Assembly: GCF_014207605.1 (NCBI RefSeq)
Contig: NZ_JACHHI010000001.1
Span: forward strand, 62,001-126,000
Direction: 5' to 3'
Source of the DNA: Negativicoccus succinicivorans
GTDB taxonomy: Bacteria; Bacillota; Negativicutes; Veillonellales; Negativicoccaceae
Length of the DNA stretch: 64,000 nucleotides
The notes beneath the pieces are model-generated. The model was not told where the DNA came from, ran no database searches, and saw nothing but the letters and a program-made list of their open reading frames with translations. Below are positions 47,088 through 56,358 of this stretch, piece by piece (positions within the stretch are counted from its first letter, which is position 1; each line of letters starts with the position of its first letter). Made by a program: the position numbers and the translations under genes.

Positions 47088-47347
47088 GTACTGCTATTTC
47101 TACGCAGTGGCTGGGCAGACCTCTTGGTGAAGTGGCAGATGCGCTGCACGAAAGAGGTCTGCTTTATTCATTTTCAGAAACGGAAAAAGACAGCCGCCAT
47201 TATATCGTTGCTCCGCAACATCAATACGTCGTACGAGTATGCATAGATAATCAGTCGATCGTCACTTGTGCCAAACAAGTTTATAGTGATGAGGTAAATG
47301 CATACATTAGCAAGCAATATGGGGAACAATATGTCGTCAAAGCCTAA
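47084..47347 (+). CDS. Small protein of unknown function between frr and uppS
   Basis: This 87-residue open frame starts with TTG within the frr stop and ends inside the beginning of uppS (17-base overlap). It has no membrane segment, no cysteine motif and no fold I recognise; the composition is ordinary for a soluble domain. The tight packing and the absence of any other explanation for 250 bases argue that it is real. A role linked to translation or cell-wall lipid synthesis is only suggested by position. Confidence 0.65.
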
Positions 47348-48050
47348 TTCATTGCCGGCTCACGTAGCCATTATTTTGGATGGCAACGGACGCTGGGCGA
47401 AAATGCGTGGACAACTTCGGCGAATGGGGCACAAAGCAGGCGCTCAAAATGTTAAAACGATTGTCCGTGCAGCTTCGGATCAGGGTATAAAAACACTTAC
47501 TTTATATGCTTTTTCTACGGAGAATTGGCGGCGTTCTACTACGGAAGTCGCTTTGCTGATGCGCCTGTTCAGCTGGTATTTAGAACATTATATTGATGAG
47601 TTAAACGAGCACAATGTACAAGCGCATGTCATCGGCGACAGAGAACGATTAAGCGCCGACTTAATTGCGAAAATAGAACGTTTTGAAACGGCAACGGAAA
47701 AAAATACCGGCTTAGTTTTAAATATTGCACTCAATTACGGGGGCCGTGAAGAAATTTTGCAGGCGGCACGCCGATATGCGGATGACTTTGCGCAAAAGAA
47801 AACATCGACATTGACGGAGGAACAATTTCAGCGCTACTTGTATCCGTCTGCCGTGACGGATGTGGATTTATTAATTCGCACCGGCGGCGATCAGCGCATC
47901 AGTAATTTTCTTTTATGGCAGATTTCGTATGCGGAACTTTATTTTACCGATACTCTATGGCCGGATTTTTCGCCGCAGGATTTAGCGCTGGCGATCGCCT
48001 CCTTTGCAGGTCGTGAACGACGGTTTGGAGGCTTGCAGGGAGAGGAGTAA
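47331..48050 (+). CDS. uppS: Undecaprenyl diphosphate synthase
   Basis: This cis-prenyltransferase makes the C55 carrier lipid for peptidoglycan and LPS. The product is about 239 residues. The catalytic Asp lies in ILDGNGRWA near residue 17. TLYAFSTENWRR and DLLIRTGGDQRISNFLLWQ are the other family signatures. I chose ATG 47331, five bases after GGGGA; earlier in-frame ATGs at 47298 and 47319 lie in the upstream ORF. Confidence 0.96.
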   Translation: MSSKPNSLPAHVAIILDGNGRWAKMRGQLRRMGHKAGAQNVKTIVRAASDQGIKTLTLYAFSTENWRRSTTEVALLMRLFSWYLEHYIDELNEHNVQAHVIGDRERLSADLIAKIERFETATEKNTGLVLNIALNYGGREEILQAARRYADDFAQKKTSTLTEEQFQRYLYPSAVTDVDLLIRTGGDQRISNFLLWQISYAELYFTDTLWPDFSPQDLALAIASFAGRERRFGGLQGEE

Positions 48051-48052
48051 AT

Positions 48053-48868
48053 ATGTTACGAACACGCGTTATTACAGCACTTATCGGTGTCGCCGCTTTT
48101 CTCCTGCTTATCTATTTGGGCGGGATTTGGTTGGCTCTGCCGGTATGGGGCTTAGCTTTTTTAGCATTATTGGAATATAAACATATTTTGCAACAGCGGC
48201 AAATTTATGCATCGGCTATCGTGATGACTATTGTCATGACGTTGATGGTTATCGGTGCGGAGACTGTCGGCGGTATCTTTTTATTGATTCTTTTGCCGGC
48301 GATTTTGCCATGTCTGTTCCTCGTAGCATTTTGTTTACGACGTGCGCCGGACTTTTTATCACTGTTTTTCACTATCGGCGGCGTGTTGTACATCGGTGTC
48401 GGTTTTAGCACCTTGCTTTTGTTGCGTAGCGCGTCGTTTTTGCATGGAGCGGCATTCGGCTCCGGCACTTTTTGGGTCTGGTTTGCGCTTTTGGGAACGT
48501 GGATGAGCGACACGGGTGCTTATTTTGCCGGCAAACGATTTGGAACCAAAGCGGTGGTTCCGAAAATCAGCCCGCATAAAACGCTTGAAGGTTTTATCGG
48601 CGGTGCCCTTTTTACAATAGTGGGATTGCTCATATATGCGTACGCCGGTCAAGTACCGCTTTCTCTTGCACTCGGTTTAGCTATGGCGGTAGCGATGGTC
48701 GCGCCGGCAGGAGATCTTTTTGAATCACTTTTGAAGCGCTACGTAAATGTTAAGGATTCGGGACATATATTGCCGGGGCACGGCGGTATTTTGGACCGTT
48801 TTGACAGCCTTTTATTCGTTACACCGGTGTTGTACTCGCTGCTTTTATTTTTGATAGGTGACTTATGA
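48053..48868 (+). CDS. cdsA: Phosphatidate cytidylyltransferase
   Basis: CdsA makes CDP-diacylglycerol from phosphatidic acid and CTP. The 271-residue membrane protein has about eight hydrophobic segments and the C-terminal signature KDSGHILPGHGGILDRFDS. The sequence SDTGAYFAGKRFG is also typical. It sits between uppS and dxr, an order shared by most bacteria, and overlaps dxr by 4 bases. Confidence 0.96.
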   Translation: MLRTRVITALIGVAAFLLLIYLGGIWLALPVWGLAFLALLEYKHILQQRQIYASAIVMTIVMTLMVIGAETVGGIFLLILLPAILPCLFLVAFCLRRAPDFLSLFFTIGGVLYIGVGFSTLLLLRSASFLHGAAFGSGTFWVWFALLGTWMSDTGAYFAGKRFGTKAVVPKISPHKTLEGFIGGALFTIVGLLIYAYAGQVPLSLALGLAMAVAMVAPAGDLFESLLKRYVNVKDSGHILPGHGGILDRFDSLLFVTPVLYSLLLFLIGDL

Positions 48869-50022
48869 AAAAAATTGCGGTATTGGGAAGTACCGGATCG
48901 ATAGGTACGCAAGCTTTAGAAGTTATTCGTGAGCATTCGGATAAATTACAGGCCACCGTATTGGTGGCTCATCGTAACACTGATTTATTGCGGCAGCAGA
49001 TCGAGGAGTTTCATCCTGAACTGGTTGCGGTAACGGATAGGGAAGCCGGGAAGCAGCTGCGAGCTACTTATACCGGACCGACAAAAATTATCATCGGACC
49101 GGAAACGTTAACTGAAGCGGCTGCGGCAGCTAATGCCGAAATCGTTTTGGTAGCTATTTCGGGCGCTATCGGAATCGCGCCTACGTTAGCTGCGATTGAG
49201 GCACACAAAGTTATTGCTCTTGCGAATAAGGAAACGATGGTAGCGGCCGGTGATCTGGTTAACCGCAAAGCAGTGGAGGCAGATGTTACCATTTATCCTG
49301 TGGACAGTGAACATAGTGCCATTTTCCAATGTTTGCAGGCAGTTCCCAAAGACGCGTTGGCAAATGTAATATTGACGGCTTCGGGAGGACCTTTTCGTGG
49401 CTACAGTGCGGCGCAACTTGCCAATGTAACCGTTGCTGATTGTTTAAAGCATCCGACATGGCAGATGGGACAAAAAATAACGATTGATTCAGCGTCCTTA
49501 TTTAATAAAGGGTTGGAAGTCATCGAAGCCCATCATTTATTTGCCGTCGACTATGATAAAATAGAAGTTGTTGTACATCCGCAGAGTATTGTTCACTCGA
49601 TGATTCGTTTGCGGGATGGTGGGGTGCTTGCTCAGCTGGGTGTTCCGGATATGAAATTACCGATTCAGCTGGCATTTTCGTATCCCGAGCGATGGACGAT
49701 TAATAATGCTCCGCTGCATTGGGATACGCAACGCACACTGGAATTTGAGCCGCCGGTCACAGACGTTTTTCGTTCCTTGCCGCTGGCGTATCAGGCAGGG
49801 CGCATGGGACAATCGGCGACATTAGTTTATAACGCGGCCAATGAAGAAGCGGTAAAGGCGTTTATTGCAGATAAAATTTCCTTTACGGATCTTTTTACCG
49901 TGACGGAAGAAATGGTCGTAACTCATACGCCGACACCATTGCGTGATTGGCAAGACATTGTGATGGCTGATCGGGCCATTCGCAATCGAGCGACGGAATT
50001 TATTGCGACATTATCGAAATAA
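48865..50022 (+). CDS. dxr: 1-deoxy-D-xylulose-5-phosphate reductoisomerase
   Basis: Dxr makes 2-C-methyl-D-erythritol 4-phosphate, the first committed step of the non-mevalonate isoprenoid pathway. The 385-residue protein has the NADPH loop GSTGSIGTQAL, the metal-binding VDSEHSAIFQCL and the SASLFNKGLEVIEAHHLF segment. IspG from the same pathway is encoded two genes downstream. Confidence 0.97.
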   Translation: MKKIAVLGSTGSIGTQALEVIREHSDKLQATVLVAHRNTDLLRQQIEEFHPELVAVTDREAGKQLRATYTGPTKIIIGPETLTEAAAAANAEIVLVAISGAIGIAPTLAAIEAHKVIALANKETMVAAGDLVNRKAVEADVTIYPVDSEHSAIFQCLQAVPKDALANVILTASGGPFRGYSAAQLANVTVADCLKHPTWQMGQKITIDSASLFNKGLEVIEAHHLFAVDYDKIEVVVHPQSIVHSMIRLRDGGVLAQLGVPDMKLPIQLAFSYPERWTINNAPLHWDTQRTLEFEPPVTDVFRSLPLAYQAGRMGQSATLVYNAANEEAVKAFIADKISFTDLFTVTEEMVVTHTPTPLRDWQDIVMADRAIRNRATEFIATLSK

Positions 50023-50034
50023 CGGAGGAATACT

Positions 50035-51072
50035 TTGCTGACTATTATCGCGACCATCTTTGTATTTGGCGTGATTGTTCTTGTGCATGAGTGGGGACAC
50101 TTTATTACAGCTAAATTGACCGGTATGCGAGTGGATGAGTTTGCGGTCGGTTTCGGCAGTAAGTTGTGGTCAAAGCGCGTGGGAGAAACAACATACTCTT
50201 TGCGATCCGTTCCTCTCGGGGGATTTAATCGCATTGCAGGCATGACGGAAGAGCAGGTTGAGGAGGATCAGGTCGATCCGCGTCGCGCCTTTGTGTATAA
50301 ACCGGCTTGGAAACGTTTCATCGTGATCGTGGCCGGTGCGGCTATGAATTTTATTCTGGCCATTATTTTGATCAGCGGTCTGTTTAGCGCATACGGTGTT
50401 TCTACACCGAGTGATGAACCGATCGTCGGTGAAGTTCTTACACAGGCGCCTGCATCAAGTCATCAATTGGTGCCCGGCGATCGCATTGTAGCGATTCAGG
50501 GGGAGCCAATCCGGCAATGGAATGAAATTTCTCCCCATATGCAAAAATGGGGTGGGCAAGTGGTTACGTTACGAGTTGAACGTAACCACGAACCGCTGAC
50601 GTTACAAGTGATTCCCGGAAGCGATAACGGACGTGTAGTACTTGGTATCCTTCCGGTCATTGAAACTCGGCCGGTCGGCTTACTCGAATCCGTTCAGTAC
50701 GGTGCAGAACGTTCATGGAACTTAACCGCGCAGATGTGGAAAGGCATCGGTCAGCTGATTACCGGGAAAGTTTCCGGCAGCGAATTGGCAGGACCTGTCG
50801 GTATAGCGCAAATGGCAGGCAACATTGCGCGTACCGGTTTTGCCAATTTATTGATGTTTACCGCCGTCTTGAGTCTTAACTTGGGACTACTTAATTTATT
50901 GCCCGTACCCCTGTTGGACGGAGGTCATTTATTGCTGATTGTGGTAGAGGGAATTATCGGTAAAAAATTACCTCCTAAATACCTGTACTATATTCAGATG
51001 ACGGGAATGCTTCTTCTAGGTGCACTTTTTATTTATGCGACGAGTAACGATATCTTACGATTTTTGAAATGA
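50035..51072 (+). CDS. rseP: Site-2 intramembrane metalloprotease RseP
   Basis: RseP-type proteases cut membrane proteins such as anti-sigma factors. The 345-residue protein has the zinc motif HEWGH at residues 18-22. A PDZ domain lies at about 115-200, and the second metal motif is in NLLPVPLLDGGHLL. It has about four membrane segments. The start is TTG behind GGAGGA. The target protein here is unknown. Confidence 0.95.
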   Translation: MLTIIATIFVFGVIVLVHEWGHFITAKLTGMRVDEFAVGFGSKLWSKRVGETTYSLRSVPLGGFNRIAGMTEEQVEEDQVDPRRAFVYKPAWKRFIVIVAGAAMNFILAIILISGLFSAYGVSTPSDEPIVGEVLTQAPASSHQLVPGDRIVAIQGEPIRQWNEISPHMQKWGGQVVTLRVERNHEPLTLQVIPGSDNGRVVLGILPVIETRPVGLLESVQYGAERSWNLTAQMWKGIGQLITGKVSGSELAGPVGIAQMAGNIARTGFANLLMFTAVLSLNLGLLNLLPVPLLDGGHLLLIVVEGIIGKKLPPKYLYYIQMTGMLLLGALFIYATSNDILRFLK

Positions 51073-51086
51073 CATGAAGTGATAGA

Positions 51087-52160
51087 ATGACACGAAGAAA
51101 AACAAGACAAATTCATATAGGACAAGTAGCGATCGGTGGGGATGCACCGGTATCTATTCAATCGATGTCGACATTCACCCCGACGGACATCACAGCGGCG
51201 GTAAAGCAAATCAATGAACTTGCGGATGCCGGTTGTGACATTGTGCGTTTGGCGGTGCCGAATCGGGCGAGCGCGCTCGCGTTGAAGCAGGTTAAAGCGC
51301 AAACCGACGTACCTTTGGTAGCCGATATTCACTTTGATTACCGCTTGGCTCTGGATGCCATTGACAGCGGTGTTGACGGTTTGCGGATCAACCCCGGCAA
51401 TATCGGCAGCATGGAAAATGTGCTGAAAGTGGTCGAGAAAGCCAAACCGAAACGGATTCCCATTCGTATCGGTATTAACGCGGGATCATTACCGGAGCAT
51501 ATTCTGGAATCCTACGGCGGCCATCCGACCGCACAGGGAATGGTAGCTTCTGCATTGGAACATATTCGGATATTGGAGCAGGCGGATTATCATGAAATGA
51601 AAATTTCGCTGAAATCCACGGATGTTCCCATGATGGTGGAAGCGTATCGAACGCTTGCTGATCAGTGCGATTATCCGCTCCATTTGGGCGTGACGGAAGC
51701 GGGGACGGTGATGCGAGGCAGTATTAAGTCGGCGATGGGGATCGGTGCTCTTTTACTTGACGGTATCGGCGACACGATTCGTGTGTCATTGACAGCCAAT
51801 CCCGTAGAAGAAGTAAAGGTTGCGAAAATGATTTTACAGGCAGCCGGTTATTCTACGTATGGGGCGGTCATGATTTCATGCCCGACCTGCGGGCGTTGTC
51901 AAGTCGACTTAATTCCGATGGCAGCGGAAGTCGAAAAACGCCTGGAAGGTATTAAAACGCCGTTGCGTGTAGCCGTCATGGGGTGCGTCGTCAACGGTCC
52001 TGGGGAGGCTCGCGAAGCGGACTTCGGAATTGCCGGTGGCAACGGTCAAGGCGTTTTGTTCCGCAAAGGCAAAGTGTTGCGTACTGTTTCTGAGGATGAT
52101 TTAGTCGACGAACTGATGAAAGAAATTAATCAATATCTAGCGGAGGAGAAAAAGGTATGA
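51087..52160 (+). CDS. ispG: 4-hydroxy-3-methylbut-2-enyl diphosphate synthase
   Basis: IspG is an iron-sulfur enzyme, the second-to-last step of the non-mevalonate pathway. The 357-residue protein has the TIM-barrel start with VSIQSMSTFTPTD. The cluster cysteines are in SCPTCGRC and MGCVVNGPGEA. Its 3' end overlaps proS by 4 bases. Confidence 0.97.
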   Translation: MTRRKTRQIHIGQVAIGGDAPVSIQSMSTFTPTDITAAVKQINELADAGCDIVRLAVPNRASALALKQVKAQTDVPLVADIHFDYRLALDAIDSGVDGLRINPGNIGSMENVLKVVEKAKPKRIPIRIGINAGSLPEHILESYGGHPTAQGMVASALEHIRILEQADYHEMKISLKSTDVPMMVEAYRTLADQCDYPLHLGVTEAGTVMRGSIKSAMGIGALLLDGIGDTIRVSLTANPVEEVKVAKMILQAAGYSTYGAVMISCPTCGRCQVDLIPMAAEVEKRLEGIKTPLRVAVMGCVVNGPGEAREADFGIAGGNGQGVLFRKGKVLRTVSEDDLVDELMKEINQYLAEEKKV

Positions 52161-53872
52161 GAGCATCTCAATTATATAGTCCCACGTTACGTGAAATGCC
52201 GGCAGATGCGGAGGTAATGAGTCACAAACTGATGTTGCGTGCGGGGTTTATCCGTAAACTCAGCGCAGGTTTATATACATTTTTGCCGCTGGCTTGGCGC
52301 ACGTTGCGTAAAATTGAAACGATCGTGCGAGAGGAAATGGACGCTATCGATTCGCAGGAAATTATGATGCCGATTATTCAGCCGGCAGAAATTTGGCAGC
52401 AATCGGGACGCTGGGGGGCCTACGGTGAAGAGATGTTCCGTCTCCAAGATCGGCATCAGCGGGAATTTTGCCTTGGACCGACGCATGAAGAGATGATAAC
52501 CACGCTGGTCAAAATGGATGTTTCTTCGTACAAACAATTACCGCTTACTTTGTATCAAATTCAAAATAAATATCGCGATGAAGTTCGGCCTCGTTTCGGA
52601 TTAATGCGAAGCCGCGAATTTATTATGAAAGACGGCTATTCGTTTGATGCTGACCCGGCAAGCATGAAAGTCAGCTATCAAAAGATGTATGATGCGTATA
52701 GTCGCATTTTTACGCGTTGCGGATTGGATTTCCGACCGGTAGAGGCGGACTCAGGGGCCATCGGCGGCAGCGGCTCACATGAATTTATGGCTTTTGCCAA
52801 GTCCGGCGAAGCGGCTATTGTACGTTGTCATGATTGTGATTATGCGGCAAATATCGAAGTCGCATGTCCGCAAACACCGGATATTGAAAGCGAAGCAGCC
52901 GGCGTAGAGCTCGAAAAAGTGGCGACACCCAATCAGAAAACAATCGAGGCATTGTGTCAATTTTTACAAATTGATGCTGCACAAACGATTAAAGTCGTTA
53001 TGTACCAGGCAGAAAAGAAATTGGTCATGGCCGTTGTTCCGGGCACGGCAGAAGTCAATGATGTGCGCGTGGCGGGATTAGTCGGTGCTGTGGAATTGCC
53101 ACTTGCTGGTGATGAAGAACTACAGGCCCATGGCCTTATCCCGGGGTACCTGAGCCCGATCGGCTTGACGCCGTCGGATGGTTTGGAAATTATTGTAGAT
53201 CCGAAAGTTATGCAAATGACGGATGCTGTCAGCGGCGCCAACGAAGCGGACACGCATTTCCGACATGTCATTCCGCAAAGGGATTTCCCCGATGTGCGCG
53301 TGGAAACGATTCGTCTGATTACAGATGAAGATGTGTGCCCGAAATGCGGCGGTCATATTACTATTGACCGTGGTATTGAGGTCGGTCAGGTATTTCAATT
53401 GGGCACAAAGTACAGCGAGTCGCTGGGAGCCATGTTCCTGGATCAAAACGGCAAGTCGCACCCCTTTTATATGGGTTGTTACGGTATCGGCGTATCGCGG
53501 ACGATGGCGGCGACAATTGAGCAAAGTTATGACGACGATGGGATTATTTGGCCGGTTGCGATTGCGCCGTATCAGGTGGTCGTCGTAGCAGCTAACAGCA
53601 AAAATGAAGAACAGCAACAGGCGGCGGAACAATTATATAATGAGTTGACTCGGGCGGGCATCGAAACGGTCTTTGATGATCGTAAAGAACGAGCCGGTAT
53701 CAAATTCAAAGATGCCGACTTGATCGGTTATCCTGTTCGTGTGACCGTCGGTAAAACATTCATTGAAGACGGCGAAGTAGAAATCAAGGTTCGTCGGAGT
53801 GGTGAAGTCACGAAAGTGAAGTCTGACAAAGCTTTGTCAACAGTGCAAGACTTGTTAGCATCACTGGCATAA
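52157..53872 (+). CDS. proS: Prolyl-tRNA synthetase
   Basis: This is the bacterial-type class II enzyme with an inserted editing domain. The 571-residue protein has motif 2 in LGPTHEEMI and RPRFGLMRSREF, the YbaK-like insertion at about 240-400, and motif 3 in GCYGIGVSRTMAA. A C-terminal anticodon-binding domain follows. It ends the long pyrH-proS run and is followed by a strong terminator. Confidence 0.97.
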   Translation: MRASQLYSPTLREMPADAEVMSHKLMLRAGFIRKLSAGLYTFLPLAWRTLRKIETIVREEMDAIDSQEIMMPIIQPAEIWQQSGRWGAYGEEMFRLQDRHQREFCLGPTHEEMITTLVKMDVSSYKQLPLTLYQIQNKYRDEVRPRFGLMRSREFIMKDGYSFDADPASMKVSYQKMYDAYSRIFTRCGLDFRPVEADSGAIGGSGSHEFMAFAKSGEAAIVRCHDCDYAANIEVACPQTPDIESEAAGVELEKVATPNQKTIEALCQFLQIDAAQTIKVVMYQAEKKLVMAVVPGTAEVNDVRVAGLVGAVELPLAGDEELQAHGLIPGYLSPIGLTPSDGLEIIVDPKVMQMTDAVSGANEADTHFRHVIPQRDFPDVRVETIRLITDEDVCPKCGGHITIDRGIEVGQVFQLGTKYSESLGAMFLDQNGKSHPFYMGCYGIGVSRTMAATIEQSYDDDGIIWPVAIAPYQVVVVAANSKNEEQQQAAEQLYNELTRAGIETVFDDRKERAGIKFKDADLIGYPVRVTVGKTFIEDGEVEIKVRRSGEVTKVKSDKALSTVQDLLASLA

Positions 53873-53877
53873 AGGCA

Positions 53878-53917
53878 CAAATAAAAAAGAGTCGATGCAT
53901 CGACTCTTTTTTATTTG
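53878..53917. terminator. Terminator after proS, perfect 40-base palindrome
   Basis: The left arm 53878-53897 is the exact reverse complement of the right arm. The core is AGAGTCGATG/CATCGACTCT, flanked by A and T runs. Confidence 0.92.
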
Positions 53918-53945
53918 TAGCACTGACGGCTGCGTCAAAGGCCTA

Positions 53946-53954
53946 TGTTATAAT
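53946..53954 (+). promoter_or_regulatory. Extended -10 promoter for the U32-mutS2 operon
   Basis: TGTTATAAT lies 22 bases upstream of the U32 start codon. No clear -35 is present. Confidence 0.55.
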
Positions 53955-53976
53955 AAAGACTTGAAGAGGTGAAACA

Positions 53977-56358
53977 ATGGAATTGTTAGCGCCAGCAGGG
54001 TCGCTGGCACATTTAAAAACGGCGGTTGCTGCCGGCGCTGATGCAGTATATCTCGGCGGGAAAGCATTCAGCGCACGCCAAAGTGCAGCAAATTTCGATC
54101 ACGAGGAACTGCGGGAAGCGGTTACGTTGTGCCACTTACATGATGTGGCCGTTTATGTGACCGTTAATATATTGGTGGCGGATGCGGAAACGGAGCCTTT
54201 TAAACATTTTATCCGTGAGCTTGCGGAGCTTTCTGTGGACGCCGTTATCGTACAGGATATCGGTGTTGCCCAAATCATTCGTCGCGAAGCGCCGCTGCTT
54301 GCTATTCACGGCAGTACGCAAATGTCGGTAAGCGATCTTGCAGGGGTGGAATTTTTAGCGAAGGAAGGGTTTACGCGAGTCGTTTTAGCGCGTGAGCTTT
54401 CCCTGACGGAAATTCAAGAGATTACAGAGCAGGCATCGATTGAGATTGAAATATTTATTCATGGTGCGCTATGTGTATCGTATTCCGGTCAATGCCTGAT
54501 GAGCAGCTTTATCGGTGGCCGCAGCGGTAATCGCGGCGCATGTGCGCAGCCTTGCCGGATGCCGTATGACTTGGTGGATGCGTCCGGCGGACGTAAGAAT
54601 CCTGCGGCGGAACAATATGTATTAAGTCCCAAGGATATGATTTCAACGGATGTTATTGCGGAACTTGCGCAAACTAAAGTCGCCTCGCTTAAAATCGAAG
54701 GACGAATGAAGCAAATTCCCTACGTATATACTACGGTGAAAACATATTGGCAACTGATCGACGGTGAAATCAATGCGCAGGCCGCGCAAACTATGTTGGC
54801 TAAAAGTTTTAATCGCGGTTTTACAAAAGCGTATTGGTACGACTCCGTCGGTCGTGATTATTTAACACGTTTTGCACCGAACTATCATGGCGAACCGATC
54901 GGTATTCTTACAAAAATTGATAAAAACAAGGAATTGGCAGTGTTTGCGATGTCGCATATTCCGGCGAACGCAAACGGTGTCTATAAATATATCGCCAAAG
55001 ACGGTGGTTTATGTTATGTCGCCGGTAAAGATGTAACGTATCAATCTGGGAAAAAAGAGTTGTACTTCCACTATGCCGAATTTCCAAAGGAAGACACAAA
55101 ACTTTATTGGCAATCTTCGGAGCAGCCGGCAAATGTTACAGCGGATATCATCGCCATTCCTACCTACTGGGATGTGCATGCCGTTGTCGGTGAACCGCTG
55201 CGGGTGAAGGTTCGTACAGAAGAAGGTATTGCAGTTGAAATTGTAAGTGATTTCAACGTACCGATGGCTCGCACACAGCCGACAGATCTGAATCTTGTAA
55301 AAACGCAACTTTCACGTTTGGGCAACACCGCTTTTGTACTGGAGGGTGTGACTTTAACGGAAGGCCATTTTATGCTGCCTAAAAGTGTTTTGAATCATGT
55401 GCGTACGCAAGCACAGACAGCATTAACAGAAGCTATTTTGCAAACCTATAAAGAACGTCATTTTCAGGCGGTACCGACGGTTTACGACAGAGTAAAACCG
55501 CATGTGCTACCATCGCTCAAAAGTGCAGTAGTACGAGCTCGAACGCTTGCACAGGTAGAAACGGCATTGGCAGAAAAAGCCAACGAAATTATTTTTGGTG
55601 GCGATATATTTACCGGTGAAACGTATACGGCACAAGATTATGCTCAAGTGGTAATGCGTTCGCGGCAGCATCATGCTCGCGTAGGCCTGGCTATGCCGCG
55701 TCTGACGCGACAAAAAGAAGCTGCTGAAGTTGACCGTATGCTTCAAGATATGGTTGCCGCACAACCGGATTTTATTTTGATTCATGCGTACAGTGATGCG
55801 CAACGATTGGCAGAGTTCGCGCCGCAGATGCCTTTTTATGTAGCGCCGACGCTAAATGTGTTTAATCAGGAATCGTTGCGCTTTTGGCAACAACATGGTG
55901 CGAGCGCCATCTTTCTTTCACAGGAGCTTACACTGGCACAAATTCGTGGAATTTTACGCCAATACGACGGCTCATTGGGAGTATACGCTTGCGGTCGCAC
56001 AGAATTAATGGTGACCGAAAATAATTTATATAGCGCCTATGGAGACGAAAAATGTACAGATCATGGAGTGCGGAATTGGTCACTGCGGGATCGATTGGGA
56101 AAGGAATTCCCTTTGCAGACGGATCAGTTCGGGCGTATGCATATTTTCAATTCAGTGCCTACAGATATGGCGCCGGCGCTCGCCCGTCTCTCGCAATACG
56201 GTGTTCACAAAGTGGTCATAGATGCGGCATTGCTTTCACAAAATGAGTTGGCGCAAGCAGTCAAAATTTACACGGCTCTATGGTTACAAGACGCCGAGTT
56301 TACGAATGAAGTGTTCCCGCAGGCAACGCGCGGACATTTGCAACGAGGGATTATGTAA
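53977..56358 (+). CDS. U32-family protein, RlhA-like
   Basis: The 793-residue protein starts MELLAPAGSLAHLKTAV. It carries the U32 signature Cys pattern (HGALCVSYSGQCLMSS, then NRGACAQPCR) that binds an iron-sulfur cluster. The central region resembles DUF3656. E. coli RlhA, with this layout in 653 residues, hydroxylates C2501 of 23S rRNA; other relatives act on tRNA or quinones, so peptidase activity should not be assumed. An extra C-terminal U32-like repeat (from about 500) accounts for the length. It shares one base with the mutS2 start. Confidence 0.87.
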   Translation: MELLAPAGSLAHLKTAVAAGADAVYLGGKAFSARQSAANFDHEELREAVTLCHLHDVAVYVTVNILVADAETEPFKHFIRELAELSVDAVIVQDIGVAQIIRREAPLLAIHGSTQMSVSDLAGVEFLAKEGFTRVVLARELSLTEIQEITEQASIEIEIFIHGALCVSYSGQCLMSSFIGGRSGNRGACAQPCRMPYDLVDASGGRKNPAAEQYVLSPKDMISTDVIAELAQTKVASLKIEGRMKQIPYVYTTVKTYWQLIDGEINAQAAQTMLAKSFNRGFTKAYWYDSVGRDYLTRFAPNYHGEPIGILTKIDKNKELAVFAMSHIPANANGVYKYIAKDGGLCYVAGKDVTYQSGKKELYFHYAEFPKEDTKLYWQSSEQPANVTADIIAIPTYWDVHAVVGEPLRVKVRTEEGIAVEIVSDFNVPMARTQPTDLNLVKTQLSRLGNTAFVLEGVTLTEGHFMLPKSVLNHVRTQAQTALTEAILQTYKERHFQAVPTVYDRVKPHVLPSLKSAVVRARTLAQVETALAEKANEIIFGGDIFTGETYTAQDYAQVVMRSRQHHARVGLAMPRLTRQKEAAEVDRMLQDMVAAQPDFILIHAYSDAQRLAEFAPQMPFYVAPTLNVFNQESLRFWQQHGASAIFLSQELTLAQIRGILRQYDGSLGVYACGRTELMVTENNLYSAYGDEKCTDHGVRNWSLRDRLGKEFPLQTDQFGRMHIFNSVPTDMAPALARLSQYGVHKVVIDAALLSQNELAQAVKIYTALWLQDAEFTNEVFPQATRGHLQRGIM

